From positions 372,001-436,000 of the forward strand of contig NZ_JAMGBE010000003.1 of NCBI RefSeq assembly GCF_023516575.1: a DNA stretch of 64,000 nt. Reading direction: 5' to 3'. Within the stretch, counting starts at the first letter, position 1, and each line of letters starts with the position of its first letter. Below, piece by piece: positions 54,711 through 64,000 of the stretch. Both the position numbers and the translations under genes were made by a program. Source of the DNA: Sphingomonas hankyongi (lineage in GTDB: Bacteria > Pseudomonadota > Alphaproteobacteria > Sphingomonadales > Sphingomonadaceae). The notes beneath the pieces were generated by a model. That model was not told where the DNA came from. It saw only the letters and a program-made list of their open reading frames with translations, and ran no database searches.

Positions 54711-55295
54711 TTAGCGGCCCGGCGGCGTCTGCTGGGCCTGCGCCGGTGCCGTCGTGGCGATCGTCGGCAGGGCGGTATTGAGGCCGGCAAGCACGTCGTT
54801 CGTGACATCGATGCTGGCGGAAGAGGCGAGCGTGGATCCCGTTTCAAGCAGGACGGTGGCGCTGCGGCGCTGCATCACCTGCTGATAGATCGGGCCGAGC
54901 TTGGTCGCGATCTGCTGCTGGATATACTGCTGGTTGCGCTGGATCTGCTGTTGCTGCCGACTGATTTCCTGCGCGCCCTGCTGGCGCTTCTGCTCGAATG
55001 CACGGACGCGCGCCTGAAGGGCGGCGTCAGGCTCTTTGCCATTCAGCGCATTGATCGCGGTCTGGATGGCTTTGCCCTCCGTCTCGAGCGGAGTGGATAG
55101 TGCCTTCTCCCGAGCCTGGAGGCCGCTGACCTGGCTGCGGAGCGCCGCCGTGGCCGTCTTGCAGGCATTGCACTGACCGGTAACGCGCTCGAGATCGACA
55201 ACCGCGATGACCGCGGCCGGGATCGCCTGGGCCTGTGCGGCCGTCGGCAGGATGGTCGCGGTAACGAGCGCGGCCGAAAGGATGATCTTCTTCAT
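54711..55295 (-). CDS. OmpH/Skp family periplasmic chaperone
   Basis: 194 residues. Signal peptide ([21 protein letters not shown]), a small beta core (IAVVDLERV), and long helical arms rich in Gln ([22 protein letters not shown]), the tentacles of the jellyfish-shaped trimer. It ferries unfolded outer membrane proteins to BamA. Its start overlaps the bamA stop as TAATG, so the pair is coupled. Two cysteines (QCNACK) near residue 40 are unusual for Skp. The Gln-rich tail is longer than usual. Confidence 0.92.
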   Translation of the reverse strand: MKKIILSAALVTATILPTAAQAQAIPAAVIAVVDLERVTGQCNACKTATAALRSQVSGLQAREKALSTPLETEGKAIQTAINALNGKEPDAALQARVRAFEQKRQQGAQEISRQQQQIQRNQQYIQQQIATKLGPIYQQVMQRRSATVLLETGSTLASSASIDVTNDVLAGLNTALPTIATTAPAQAQQTPPGR

Positions 55296-57928
55296 TAGAA
55301 TGCAGTCCCTACGTTGAAGCTGAACAATTTGGTGTCGTCGCCATCCTGCTTGAGCAGCGCTTTGGCGAGATCGAGGCGGATCGGGCCGAACGGCGAGACC
55401 CAGTTGAAGCCGATGCCAATAGACATGCGTGGGCTAGCAGAATCGCCGAGATAGAATTCCTTGAAACCGGACGTGAAGTTGAAAGTCGCCGGGCAGTCTT
55501 CCTTCGTTTGGCCGGGCTCAAGCGTGATTTGCGACGCTGTACTCCCTGCCGGCGGGCTGCACACGCCCGGGATATCCTGTAGTTGCGGAGTCGTCAGCTT
55601 GAACAGCGACCCGACGTCCACAAACGCCGAAGGGCGAATGCCCAGGTTACGGATGCTGGCGCTGACGGGGAATTCCAGTTCCAATCGTCCCATGTAGTAG
55701 GCACGCCCGCCAAGAGCGTCGACAATGCGCGCCTGGTCGGTCGCCAGGGTGCCGTCCTCATTGTAAGGCACGCGTTGGACGCGCGGCCCGATGCCACGAA
55801 TGTCGAAACCGCGAAGCTGAGGCCCGAAGAAGCGGTCCGTCAGACGAACCGGATCCTCAAATTCGCTCGGTGCATCGTTGCCCGACCGAATGTATCCGCC
55901 CTCACCATGAAGCGAGACGACCCAATTCCCGAAGAAGCTGCGCCATTTGGTGGCGTTCACGATCGTGCGGAAATACCGGTTGTTGCCGCCGAGGCCTGCG
56001 AAATCCTGCGACAGGATGGCGCGCTCGCCGTGCGTTGGGCGAATGCCGTTGGTCGTGTCGTAAGCTAGCGAATATCCGATCAACGATGTCGTCGTCTTGC
56101 CGACTTCGTTGCAGAGATAGGTGCCGGCCTTGAAGGGATCGCATTCCAGGCCCCTGGGTCCCGTCGGTCCGTCCGGATCGGAATAGAAGGTGTCCTTATC
56201 CAGGGTAATATTGTCGCGGACCAGGCTGTAGCGACCGCCGAAAGTCAGAAACTCCGTCAGCGGGAAACCCGTGCGCAGCGCGCCGCCCGTGCTCGTCTGC
56301 GAATAGGTGGTGTTGCGTTGGCCGCCGACAAAATTGAAGCTGTTGTAGTCGCGACGGAAGATCTGGCCCCCGAGAAGGATTGGCTTGTCGAGGAAGTAGG
56401 GCTCGACAAAGCCCAGCTGAATCGACTTCGAGTAACGTGAGTAGTTGATCGATGCGTCGAGAGACTGCCCCATGCCCCTGAAGTTGTTCTGCGACACGGC
56501 CAGCTGAAGGACGAACTTTTCAAGGCTTGAATAGCCGCCGGAAAGCGAGATCTGGCCAGTCGATTTCTCTTCGACGTTGACGCCGAGAACGACGCGATCC
56601 GGCGCGGAACCCTCGTTCTGCTTGATCTCGAGATTGTCCTGGAAATAGCCAAGGCTCTGGATGCGGTCCTGGCTTCGTTTCAGCTTCAACGCATTGAATG
56701 CGTCACCTTCGTTCACCCGGAACTCGCGGCGGATCACCTTGTCGTGCGTGACCGTGTTTCCGGAGACATCGATGCGCTCGACATAAACGCGCGGGGTTTC
56801 GCCCACGCGGATAGTCACGTTCATCAGACGTTTTTCCGGGTCGCGGTCGTAAGCCGGGTTGATGTCGGCAAAAGCGTAGCCGAGGTTGCCGGCTTCCTCG
56901 TTGACCTTCGTCACCGCATCTTCGACCGCTTTGGCGTTGAACCAGTCGCCCGGCTTCAGATCGACAAGCTGAGTCACGCGCGCTTCAGGCAAGTCGCGAA
57001 GGGCGCTGTCAGCCTCGATCGTCCCGAACTTGTAGCGGGGGCCTTCCTCGACGACGTAGGTGATGACGAAGTCGCGACGATCGGGAGTGAGTTCGGCCAG
57101 CGCCTGCGCAACGCGGAAGTCCGCATAGCCTTCAGTTAGATAGAAGGCGCGGAGCTTTTGCTGGTCGGCGGCAAGCCGGTCCGGATCGTAGGTGTCGTTC
57201 GACTTCATGAAGCCCAGCAGACCGCCGGCTTCGCGCGTGAACATCTCCTTGCGCAGCCGATCGTCCTTGAAGGCCTCATTGCCGATGATGTTGATGCGCC
57301 GGACCTTGGCGAGGTCGCCCTCGTAGATCTCGAACACGACGTCGACGCGGTTCTGGTCGAGCTGGACGATCTTCGGCTCGACGCGCGCCGCGAAGCGGCC
57401 CTGGCGACGGTAAAGTTCGAGAATGCGATCCACGTCGGCGCGAGCGGCCGAACGGGTGAAGATCTGCCTTGGCGCAAGCTTGATCTCGGGCCGGATCTTG
57501 TCTTCCTTGAGCCGCTTGTTGCCCTCCAGGACGATGCGGTTGATGACCGGATTTTCGCGAACGGAGATCACCAGATCACCCGTCTCGGCGCCCGTAATCG
57601 TCACGTCGGCGAAGAGCTGGGTCGCGTAAAGGTCCTTCAGGGCCTGATCGAGCGTTTGCGCGGTGTAGGTCTGCCCGGGAGAGAGATTAGCGTACGCACG
57701 GATGGTCTCCGGCTCGAGACGCTGATTCCCGCGGACAGCGATCGATCGCGCCGTACGAGCAGTCGGTTCAGCCGTGACTGGAGAGGTCGGCGCGGGAGCC
57801 GGTGACGGAGGAGGCGTCGGCGCGGGCGCAGCCTGGGCCAGCAAAGGCGCAGCCGAGCCGCCGAGCACGGTTCCAATGAGAAGCAGTGCGCCGGCGCGCT
57901 TGCTGAAGCTATTCGACTCTGAAATCAC
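55295..57928 (-). CDS. bamA: Outer membrane protein assembly factor BamA
   Basis: 877 residues from a GTG at 57928 (GGGGA upstream). Signal peptide, a Pro/Ala-rich linker, five POTRA domains (about 60-440; for example SIAVRGNQRLEPETIRAY, INIIGNEAFKDDRLRKE, ERIDVSGNTVTHDKVIRREF) and the 16-strand barrel with the conserved VRGF-like loop (LRGFDIRGIGP). Ends in NVGTAF, the C-terminal phenylalanine signature. It inserts beta-barrel proteins, including the TonB receptors in this window. It is the essential core of the BAM complex. Confidence 0.97.
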   Translation of the reverse strand: MISESNSFSKRAGALLLIGTVLGGSAAPLLAQAAPAPTPPPSPAPAPTSPVTAEPTARTARSIAVRGNQRLEPETIRAYANLSPGQTYTAQTLDQALKDLYATQLFADVTITGAETGDLVISVRENPVINRIVLEGNKRLKEDKIRPEIKLAPRQIFTRSAARADVDRILELYRRQGRFAARVEPKIVQLDQNRVDVVFEIYEGDLAKVRRINIIGNEAFKDDRLRKEMFTREAGGLLGFMKSNDTYDPDRLAADQQKLRAFYLTEGYADFRVAQALAELTPDRRDFVITYVVEEGPRYKFGTIEADSALRDLPEARVTQLVDLKPGDWFNAKAVEDAVTKVNEEAGNLGYAFADINPAYDRDPEKRLMNVTIRVGETPRVYVERIDVSGNTVTHDKVIRREFRVNEGDAFNALKLKRSQDRIQSLGYFQDNLEIKQNEGSAPDRVVLGVNVEEKSTGQISLSGGYSSLEKFVLQLAVSQNNFRGMGQSLDASINYSRYSKSIQLGFVEPYFLDKPILLGGQIFRRDYNSFNFVGGQRNTTYSQTSTGGALRTGFPLTEFLTFGGRYSLVRDNITLDKDTFYSDPDGPTGPRGLECDPFKAGTYLCNEVGKTTTSLIGYSLAYDTTNGIRPTHGERAILSQDFAGLGGNNRYFRTIVNATKWRSFFGNWVVSLHGEGGYIRSGNDAPSEFEDPVRLTDRFFGPQLRGFDIRGIGPRVQRVPYNEDGTLATDQARIVDALGGRAYYMGRLELEFPVSASIRNLGIRPSAFVDVGSLFKLTTPQLQDIPGVCSPPAGSTASQITLEPGQTKEDCPATFNFTSGFKEFYLGDSASPRMSIGIGFNWVSPFGPIRLDLAKALLKQDGDDTKLFSFNVGTAF

Positions 57929-57957
57929 TCGTCCCCGCCTTATCGTGATGCGGTCCC

Positions 57958-57973
57958 GGCGGTGGCCACCGCC
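57958..57973. repeat. Perfect 16-base palindrome upstream of bamA
   Basis: GGCGGTGGCCACCGCC is self-complementary. It lies 30 bases before the bamA start and 31 bases after the rseP stop, in their 75-base gap. On the plus strand a TTTT follows, which is the wrong orientation for this operon's terminator. It may be a regulator site or a cruciform/hairpin in mRNA. Confidence 0.5.
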
Positions 57974-58003
57974 TTTTCCGAACTCCGCCCTGCCCTAAGC
58001 CTG

Positions 58004-59131
58004 CTACCCAATCAAGCGCTGAAGCCGATCCCACAAACCAAGCGATCCCAGATCGTTGACGGTAGTGAAGATTAGCAGCGCAAGGATAAGCGCAAGTCCG
58101 CCGCGAAACGCCCAATCGAGCGCGCGAGCGCTGATCGGACGACGTCGGACAGCTTCAACGGCATAGAAGAGCAGATGGCCACCATCCAGCATGGGGACTG
58201 GCAAGAGATTGATGAATCCGAGATTAATTGAGAACAGCGCCATCAGCTGGACAAAGGGGAGCAGGCCCAGCTCCACCCCCTGCCCCGCGACCTGGGCGAT
58301 CTTGATCGGCCCGCCGAGCTGTTTCGGGGAGATGGCGCCGCGGATCAGCTGCACCAGTCCGTCTGCGATCGACCGGGTGAGCCGCCACGTATAATCGCAG
58401 GCTAGCGGTACGGCTCGGTAGACCGGGATCGGTTCTCCGATGCCAGCGCCCGGATAAACGCCCAGTAGGCCGCGCTCTTGCTTCTGGCCCGAAGCGTCCT
58501 CGAGGTAATCCGAGCCAAGCTTGACTTCGACCTCGCGGACAGCGCCGCCGCGCTCGAAAGCTATATCGACCGTCTCGCCCGGACGGACAGCCACCACGTT
58601 GAAGATGTCGTCGAAGCTCGGCGTATCGCGGCCGGCGACCGAAATGATGCGGTCGCCCGCCTGGATCCCGCCCGTCGCGGCAGCACTGCCCGCCTGCACT
58701 GCACCGATGACGTTGGTGCGCGGCGTTCCGACAAACGTGAAGAAGGCCGCAAAGATCAGGATTGCGAGAAGGAAATTCGCCATCGGTCCGGCGAGCACGA
58801 TGAGGAAGCGCTGCCACGCAGGCCGGAACTGGAAGGCCCTGTCGCGAAACTCCTCCGGGACATCGCTTTCCTCGCCCGGCACGCTCGCCGCATTCATGTC
58901 GCCCACGAACTTCACGTAGCCGCCGAGGGGAAGCCAGCCGACCTTCCAGCGTGTTCCCTGTCGGTCGGTCCATCCTAGGATCTCGCGGCCGAAGCCTATC
59001 GAGAACACCTCTGCGGGGACCTTGAACCAGCGCCCGACGAGATAGTGGCCGAGCTCATGGAAGAAGACGAGCGGGCCGAGGGCGCACACGAACGCAATGA
59101 GCACGAGCCAGAGGGGCGGCTGTGAAAGCAT
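58004..59131 (-). CDS. rseP: RIP metalloprotease RseP
   Basis: 375 residues from the ATG at 59131, which overlaps the dxr stop as TGATG; an upstream in-frame TTG at 59140 is less likely. Site-2 protease with HELGH (zinc), the PDZ domain (about 125-210, GSAAATGGIQAGDRI), NLLPVPMLDGGH for the third ligand, and four membrane helices. It performs the second cut of an anti-sigma factor in envelope stress signalling and clears signal peptides. Its position between dxr and bamA is conserved. Confidence 0.95.
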   Translation of the reverse strand: MLSQPPLWLVLIAFVCALGPLVFFHELGHYLVGRWFKVPAEVFSIGFGREILGWTDRQGTRWKVGWLPLGGYVKFVGDMNAASVPGEESDVPEEFRDRAFQFRPAWQRFLIVLAGPMANFLLAILIFAAFFTFVGTPRTNVIGAVQAGSAAATGGIQAGDRIISVAGRDTPSFDDIFNVVAVRPGETVDIAFERGGAVREVEVKLGSDYLEDASGQKQERGLLGVYPGAGIGEPIPVYRAVPLACDYTWRLTRSIADGLVQLIRGAISPKQLGGPIKIAQVAGQGVELGLLPFVQLMALFSINLGFINLLPVPMLDGGHLLFYAVEAVRRRPISARALDWAFRGGLALILALLIFTTVNDLGSLGLWDRLQRLIG

Positions 59132-60291
59132 CAGTGGCAAACCGCTTTCATGGAAGACTGCACATTGAGGCGTGTCTCACGATCTATGTCCAGTACCTCT
59201 GCGATGGATTGCGGCGGCAGGTAGCTTGCCTGCGCCAGGGCGTCCTCGACGATGCGCGTGATGTCCGTGAATCGAATTTCACCGGCCAGGAAGCTTGCGA
59301 CCGCGACTTCGTTGGCCGCGTTCAACACAGCAGGGGCAGAGCCCCCTTGCTCCAATGCCTCGCGCGACAGCCTGAGCGCCGGAAAACGTTGCGTGTCCGG
59401 TTCTTCGAAGTCGAGCCGGCCAACGGATTTGAAATCGAGGCGCTGGGCAGGCGTCGCGAGACGCTCGGGCCAACCCAGGACATAAGCGATTGGGATCCGC
59501 ATGTCAGGCGAACCGAGCTGCGCAAGGACGGACCCGTCGACGAACTCGACCATGGAGTGAATCACCGATTGCGGGTGAACGACGATGTCGATCCGTTCCG
59601 AAGGCAGGCCGAACAGATAGTGGGCTTCGATCAGTTCGAGCCCCTTATTCATGAGCGTCGCCGAATCCGTAGAGATTTTGGGGCCCATCGCCCAATTCGG
59701 GTGAGCCACCGCCTGCGCCGGGGTCATCGCCTCCAGGTCGCTCGCTGCCGCGGTCCGGAAGGGACCGCCGCTCGCAGTCAGCACGATTCTCGAAACATCG
59801 TCTCGACGACTGCCTGCAAGGCATTGAAATATCGCATTATGTTCGCTGTCGACCGGAAGGATGGTGGCGCCGTTTGCGGCCGCGGCATCCGTCATCAGCG
59901 CTCCGGCCGTCACGAGCGCTTCTTTGTTGGCGAGGCCAATCGTCTTTCCGGACTCTACCGCCGCCATGACCGGCTGCAAGCCAGCACAACCGACAATCGC
60001 GGCGATCACCAGTTCGGCTTCGCCCGACGCCGCCTCGGCAAGCGCAGTTTCCCCGGCCGCGGCACGGCAATCCGTGCCTGCGAGCCGGGTCCGGAGGTTG
60101 TCGAAATGCGCTTCATCGGCAACGACCGCTAGCCTCGCTCCCGTCCGTCGGGCAATATCCGCAAGAGCATCGCTATTACTCGCGGCCGTCACGGCGACCA
60201 CTTCGAAGCGATCGGGCGAACGTTCGACGAGATCGAGCGTGGACGAGCCGATCGAGCCCGTCGCGCCGAGGATGGCGATCTTCCGTCTCAC
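59131..60291 (-). CDS. dxr: 1-Deoxy-D-xylulose 5-phosphate reductoisomerase
   Basis: 386 residues from a GTG. NADPH-binding GATGSIGSSTLDL at the N-terminus, the central LTASGGPFR, metal ligands in PVDSEHNAIFQCL and the later NKGLELIEAHYLF. It is the first committed step of the MEP pathway, the target of fosmidomycin. With uppS and ispDF this window covers several isoprenoid steps. It is coupled to cdsA and to rseP by short overlaps. Confidence 0.96.
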   Translation of the reverse strand: MRRKIAILGATGSIGSSTLDLVERSPDRFEVVAVTAASNSDALADIARRTGARLAVVADEAHFDNLRTRLAGTDCRAAAGETALAEAASGEAELVIAAIVGCAGLQPVMAAVESGKTIGLANKEALVTAGALMTDAAAANGATILPVDSEHNAIFQCLAGSRRDDVSRIVLTASGGPFRTAAASDLEAMTPAQAVAHPNWAMGPKISTDSATLMNKGLELIEAHYLFGLPSERIDIVVHPQSVIHSMVEFVDGSVLAQLGSPDMRIPIAYVLGWPERLATPAQRLDFKSVGRLDFEEPDTQRFPALRLSREALEQGGSAPAVLNAANEVAVASFLAGEIRFTDITRIVEDALAQASYLPPQSIAEVLDIDRETRLNVQSSMKAVCH

Positions 60292-60920
60292 GTCAGCCCC
60301 AGTAGCTGAGCGATGGCCGTGAGAACAGCGACGGGGACCAGGCCATCGAGCCGGTCAAGGACGCCGCCATGGCCTGGAAGCCAGTGCCCGGAATCCTTTA
60401 CTCCGGCCCTCCGCTTCATCCAGCTTTCGAAGAGGTCGCCGGCCTGGGCCGCTACCGCGAAAATTGGCGCGAGCATTAACAGCAGGGTCCCTAGCCCTGT
60501 CATCAACGCCCATGCGCCGCCGACAATGGCGGCCGCAACCACTCCGCCACAAAGGCCGGCCCAGGTCTTGTTGGGGCTGATCGAGGGGGCAAGCTTCGCC
60601 CTGCCGAATGTCCGCCCGGCGAAGTAGGCGCCGATATCCGTCGACCAGGTCACCAGGAACACCCAAAGCAGCAGCTCGAGCCCGTGGACGTCCCGCTCGC
60701 GTACCCAGAGCAGCGAAAGGGCTGGAGCGAGAGCGTAGAAGAAGCCCCCAATCTTCCACGACAGGCCCCAGTCACGAACGATACGCGTCCACTCATAATA
60801 CATGGCTGTCGCGACGGCGGCGACGGCGACGGCGAAGATGGTTCCGCCAACCGCCGAAGCCAGGAGTGCAACGGCGATCATTACGACGCCCGTCAGAGTG
60901 CGGATCGCGAGTTCGCTCAT
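60288..60920 (-). CDS. cdsA: Phosphatidate cytidylyltransferase
   Basis: 210 residues, somewhat short for the family (usually 250-285), with six or seven membrane helices and the CdsA signature at the C-terminus (KRRAGVKDSGHWLPGHGGVLDRLDGL). It makes CDP-diacylglycerol, the precursor of all phospholipids. Missing N-terminal helices relative to E. coli explain the shorter length. It overlaps uppS and dxr by four bases each. Confidence 0.94.
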   Translation of the reverse strand: MSELAIRTLTGVVMIAVALLASAVGGTIFAVAVAAVATAMYYEWTRIVRDWGLSWKIGGFFYALAPALSLLWVRERDVHGLELLLWVFLVTWSTDIGAYFAGRTFGRAKLAPSISPNKTWAGLCGGVVAAAIVGGAWALMTGLGTLLLMLAPIFAVAAQAGDLFESWMKRRAGVKDSGHWLPGHGGVLDRLDGLVPVAVLTAIAQLLGLT

Positions 60921-61663
60921 CGGCCACCGAATCGACGCTGGCGTCTTCCAAATTCTTCGATCGCCGCGACAAACGCCTGCTCGTCGAAGTCAGGCCATAG
61001 CGTATCGACAAACAAGAGCTCTGCGTAAGCCGCCTGCCACAGCAGGAAGTTCGACAGCCGAACCTCGCCTGACGTCCGGATCAGCAGATCGAGATCCGGG
61101 AGACCATGCGTCTGAAGCTCTGCTGAAATTGCGTCTTCATCGATCGTCGTCGCGTCCAGTGATCCATCGTCGGCGCGCTGGGCGAGCGCTCGTGCGGCGG
61201 CAGCGATCTCCTGCTGTGAACCGTAATTGAGCGCGACCACCAAGGTCAGACGATCATTTCCAGCGGTGCGTCCGACTGCCCGTTCGAGCCGCTCCGTAAG
61301 ATCAGGGCCGAAAGCGGAATAGTCGCCGATCAGCTTGAGGCGAACACCCTCTTTCAGGAGCGTGTTCAGTTCGCGCTCGAGGTAGAAGCGCATGAGCCCC
61401 GTCAGGTCGGCGATTTCTTCGGAGCTGCGGCGCCAGTTTTCCGACGAGAAGGCATATAGGGTGAGCACTTCTACGCCGTTATCCGACGCCGCCCTGAGGG
61501 CGCGGCGAACGGATTCTGCTCCAGCCTTGTGACCTGCGACACGCGGCAGCCCGCGCTGCTCCGCCCATCGGCCGTTACCGTCCATGATGATGGCGACGTG
61601 GCGGGGGACCGCGGTCCCGCCGTGCGCGCCTGTCGCGCCCTCAGGCGCGGGTGCTGGCTTCAC
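60917..61663 (-). CDS. uppS: Isoprenyl transferase (undecaprenyl diphosphate synthase)
   Basis: 248 residues. Cis-prenyltransferase with the N-terminal [13 protein letters not shown] (catalytic Asp), [10 protein letters not shown], and the conserved [21 protein letters not shown]. It makes the lipid carrier for peptidoglycan and polysaccharide. The 20 residues before the core are a Pro/Gly-rich extension. It overlaps frr by four bases. Confidence 0.96.
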   Translation of the reverse strand: MKPAPAPEGATGAHGGTAVPRHVAIIMDGNGRWAEQRGLPRVAGHKAGAESVRRALRAASDNGVEVLTLYAFSSENWRRSSEEIADLTGLMRFYLERELNTLLKEGVRLKLIGDYSAFGPDLTERLERAVGRTAGNDRLTLVVALNYGSQQEIAAAARALAQRADDGSLDATTIDEDAISAELQTHGLPDLDLLIRTSGEVRLSNFLLWQAAYAELLFVDTLWPDFDEQAFVAAIEEFGRRQRRFGGR

Positions 61664-62220
61664 TTGCCGAGGATTTCCTTTTCCTTGGCGTGGGCGGCCT
61701 CGTCGATCTCCTTGATCGTGTCGTCGGTCAGCTTCTGGACCTCATGTTCCAGCCGCTTGCGCTCGTCCTCGCTGATCTCATGCTTCTTCTCGTCCTGCTT
61801 GAGATGGTCCATTCCGTCCCGGCGGACGTTGCGAACGGCCACGCGAGCTTTCTCCGCATACTGGCCCACCAGCTTGGCGAGCTCCTTCCGGCGCTCCTCC
61901 GTGAGCTCGGGGATCGGCAGGCGGATCATCTGCCCGTCGGTCACCGGGTTGAGCCCTAGCCCGGCGGAACGGACTGCTTTCTCTACCGGCCCAACATTGG
62001 AACGATCCCACACCTGGACCGAGATCATCCGCGCCTCCGGCACGCTGACCGTCGCAACCTGGTTGAGCGGCATGTTCGCGCCGTAAACTTCGACATGCAC
62101 GGGATCGAGCAAGGCAGTCGACGCGCGGCCTGTCCGAAGGCCCGCAAGATCATGCTTTAGCGCTTCGAGCGCACCGTGCATGCGTCGCTTCAGGTCCCCC
62201 ATGCTGATGCTTGTCGTCAT
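61660..62220 (-). CDS. frr: Ribosome recycling factor
   Basis: 186 residues. Typical [31 protein letters not shown], then [21 protein letters not shown] and a helical C-terminus with [21 protein letters not shown]. With EF-G it splits the post-termination ribosome. Three bases separate it from pyrH; it is followed by uppS with an overlap. Confidence 0.97.
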   Translation of the reverse strand: MTTSISMGDLKRRMHGALEALKHDLAGLRTGRASTALLDPVHVEVYGANMPLNQVATVSVPEARMISVQVWDRSNVGPVEKAVRSAGLGLNPVTDGQMIRLPIPELTEERRKELAKLVGQYAEKARVAVRNVRRDGMDHLKQDEKKHEISEDERKRLEHEVQKLTDDTIKEIDEAAHAKEKEILGK

Positions 62221-62223
62221 CTT

Positions 62224-62946
62224 TTACTCCTCGTTCTGCACGATCGTCGCCATGCCGCGACCCGAAAGCACCTCAGCCAGGTTGCCCGCTTGGCGTACGT
62301 TGAAGACGACGATCGGAATATTGTTGTCGCGGCAAAGGGCGACGGCGGCCGCATCCATCACCTTCAAGTCGTCGCTAAGGACCTTGCTGAAGCTCAGCGT
62401 CTCGTAACGTTTCGCGTCCTTCACCTTCTTGGGATCGGCACTGTAAATGCCATCGACGCTGGTCCCCTTGAACAAAGCGTCGCAGCCCATTTCCGCCGCT
62501 CGAAGTGCCGCTGCCGTGTCGGTCGTGAAATAAGGATTGCCCGTGCCTGCTGCGAAAAGAACGATTCGGCCCTTCTCGATATGCCGTAATGCTCGGCGGC
62601 GGATGTAGGGCTCACTGACGCTGGCCATCGGGATTGCGGACTGAACCCGCGTCTCGGCGCCAAATTTCTCGAGGGCCCCCTGCAATGCAATTGCGTTCAT
62701 GACTGTCGCGAGCATGCCCATATAGTCGGCGCTCGCTCGGTCGAAGCCTTTCGCAGCTGCGGCCATGCCGCGGAAGATGTTGCCGCCGCCGACCACCAGG
62801 CACAGGCCCGGGCAATGCTCGCGCGCAGCAATGATCTCCTTCGCTAGCGCATCGACGGCATCGGGATCGATCCCGAACTGACCTTGTCCCATCAACGCCT
62901 CGCCGGAGAGCTTGAGCAGGATCCGGTTGAAGCGTGGGCGGGTCAT
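62224..62946 (-). CDS. pyrH: UMP kinase
   Basis: 240 residues. Amino acid kinase fold with [21 protein letters not shown], the UMP-binding and GTP-regulated middle, and [13 protein letters not shown]. It phosphorylates UMP to UDP and is hexameric. It stands after an intrinsic terminator that follows tsf, so it probably has its own promoter in the 81-base gap. Confidence 0.97.
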   Translation of the reverse strand: MTRPRFNRILLKLSGEALMGQGQFGIDPDAVDALAKEIIAAREHCPGLCLVVGGGNIFRGMAAAAKGFDRASADYMGMLATVMNAIALQGALEKFGAETRVQSAIPMASVSEPYIRRRALRHIEKGRIVLFAAGTGNPYFTTDTAAALRAAEMGCDALFKGTSVDGIYSADPKKVKDAKRYETLSFSKVLSDDLKVMDAAAVALCRDNNIPIVVFNVRQAGNLAEVLSGRGMATIVQNEE

Positions 62947-62968
62947 CAGGGAGGCCGTCCTTCAGTGC

Positions 62969-63006
62969 AAAGAAAAGGGCGGACACGCTCTTAGCGCGCC
63001 CGCCCC
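62969..63006 (-). terminator. Intrinsic terminator after tsf
   Basis: On the minus strand GGGCGG-GC-GCGC-TAAGA-GCGT-GT-CCGCCC is followed by TTTTCTTT. Outer and inner arms pair well with a short bulge. It lies 22 bases beyond the tsf stop and is the clearest rho-independent terminator in the window. Confidence 0.85.
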
Positions 63007-63027
63007 ATTTTCCAACTGCCTTACTGC

Positions 63028-63972
63028 TTAGGCGACCGGCTCGGGCTTGTTCGTTCCCGCGGCGGCCGCGACTTCCGCAGCGAAGTCGTCCTGCTTTTTC
63101 TCGATCCCTTCGCCCAGCTGGAAGCGGACAAAGCTCTTGAGCTCAATGCCAGTCCCGGCATCCTTGGCGGCCGAGGCAACGACTTCGGCGACCGGGGTCT
63201 TGTTGTCCATCACGAACAGCTGCGACAGAAGCGCATTATCCTTGCGGAACTTGGCAAGGCCGCCCTCGACCATCTTTTCGATGATGTTCTGCGGCTTGCC
63301 GCTTTCCTTCGCCTTTTCCATCGCGATCCCGCGCTCGCGCTCGACGAGCTCGGACGGGAGCTCTTCGGCCGAAAGAGCCAGCGGATGGGCTGCGGCGACA
63401 TGCATCGCAATCTGCTTGCCAAGGGCCGTCAGCGTCTCGGCGGGAGCAGCACTCTCGAGCGCGACGAGCACGCCGATCTTGCCGAGGCCCGGCGCCACCT
63501 GATTGTGAACGTAGGACACGACGGCGCCCTGCCCGACTTCTACAAGCGCTGCGCGGCGCAGCGACTGGTTCTCACCGATCTTTGCGATGTTGTCGGTCAG
63601 CTTTTCCTGGACCGTACCGCCCTCGGGATACTGAACAGCTCCCAATGCCTCGACGTCGGTGCCATGCTGAAGCGCCAGCTTCGCGACATTGCGGACGAAA
63701 TCCTGGAAAATCTCGTTCTTCGCAACGAAGTCAGTCTCGGAATTCACCTCGACAACGGCGCCGCGCTTACCGTCAACCGCAACGCCGACAAGACCCTCTG
63801 CGGCTGTGCGACCGGCCTTCTTCGCGGCTGCCGCAAGGCCCTTGGCACGCAGCCAATCGATGGCCGCTTCCATCTCGCCATTGGTTTCGGCGAGCGCCTT
63901 CTTGCAGTCCATCATGCCGGCGCCGGTGCGCTCGCGCAGTTCCTTCACAGTCGCGGCCGTGATCTCAGCCAT
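63028..63972 (-). CDS. tsf: Translation elongation factor Ts
   Basis: 314 residues, start with GAAAGGA upstream. N-terminal UBA-like domain ([22 protein letters not shown]), then [21 protein letters not shown], and the [14 protein letters not shown] core that contacts EF-Tu. It exchanges GDP for GTP on EF-Tu. rpsB, its usual partner, must lie just beyond the right edge. The C-terminal domain is complete. Confidence 0.97.
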   Translation of the reverse strand: MAEITAATVKELRERTGAGMMDCKKALAETNGEMEAAIDWLRAKGLAAAAKKAGRTAAEGLVGVAVDGKRGAVVEVNSETDFVAKNEIFQDFVRNVAKLALQHGTDVEALGAVQYPEGGTVQEKLTDNIAKIGENQSLRRAALVEVGQGAVVSYVHNQVAPGLGKIGVLVALESAAPAETLTALGKQIAMHVAAAHPLALSAEELPSELVERERGIAMEKAKESGKPQNIIEKMVEGGLAKFRKDNALLSQLFVMDNKTPVAEVVASAAKDAGTGIELKSFVRFQLGEGIEKKQDDFAAEVAAAAGTNKPEPVA

Positions 63973-64000
63973 TTCTATTTTCCTTTCGTTCCCCGGCGAA

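Overview
This 64 kb window is a GC-rich, densely packed chromosomal segment of an alphaproteobacterium, very probably a member of the Sphingomonadaceae. Four things point there: the order dusB-ntrY-ntrX-hfq-hflX-mazG with a double-domain Hfq, a fused ispDF, the cluster tsf-pyrH-frr-uppS-cdsA-dxr-rseP-bamA-skp-fabZ from which lpxD and lpxA are missing (sphingomonads carry glycosphingolipids instead of LPS), and several TonB-dependent receptors and glycine-zipper lipoproteins. I see no insertion sequence, prophage, integrase or CRISPR array. No gene-free stretch exceeds 300 bases; the longest (about 293 bases) holds a cobalamin riboswitch.

Layout. 1-2.7 kb: end of an Fe-S type RNA methyltransferase, a MAPEG protein and a membrane-bound winged-helix regulator. 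2.7-5.4 kb (minus): a polyamine operon, a lysine/ornithine-type decarboxylase followed by a deoxyhypusine-synthase-like enzyme. 5.4-7.1 kb (plus): a racemase-family protein overlapping a threonine dehydratase. 7.1-11.6 kb: small proteins, a hydrolase, two overlapping cysteine desulfurases with a ferredoxin, and an EF-hand protein. 11.6-17.5 kb (plus): SRP RNA, dnaX, ybaB, an acyl-CoA synthetase, ettA and a DUF1905 protein. 17.5-22.5 kb: a NYN/LOTUS protein, a glycine-zipper lipoprotein, carbonic anhydrase, lipA-ratA, and pncC-ispDF. 22.5-29 kb (plus): dusB, ntrYX, tandem-domain hfq, hflX. 29-37.4 kb (minus): mazG, a retropepsin-like protease, then an overlapping run dacC-tmk-holB-metG-tatD-MBL hydrolase, with an MltB-type transglycosylase upstream. 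37.5 kb: tRNA-Ser(TGA).

37.6-43.6 kb is the most interesting accessory stretch. A PAS-only protein diverges from a BlaI-type repressor across twin palindromic operators. The repressor gene overlaps an M56 (BlaR1-like) membrane protease whose extracytoplasmic tail carries about 29-residue repeats. The next gene encodes an exported protein with the same repeats, and a TonB-dependent receptor follows. This looks like a protease/repressor sensing module with a repeat-bearing partner.

43.6-46.7 kb (minus): a type I secretion ABC transporter and its adaptor, without an outer-membrane channel or obvious substrate. 46.9-50.7 kb: glutaryl-CoA-type acyl-CoA dehydrogenase and a LemA/DUF2207 pair. 50.7-54.3 kb: GNAT acetyltransferase, ribosomal protein L31, a DUF6580-type membrane protein, and a B12 riboswitch driving a BtuB-like receptor that seems to lack its signal peptide. 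54.2-64 kb (minus): the envelope and translation cluster from tsf to fabZ.

Most genes are housekeeping and lie in translationally coupled pairs (ATGA, TGATG or TAATG overlaps). Residue positions are my own counts from the translations, and family names rest on motif recognition without database searches.
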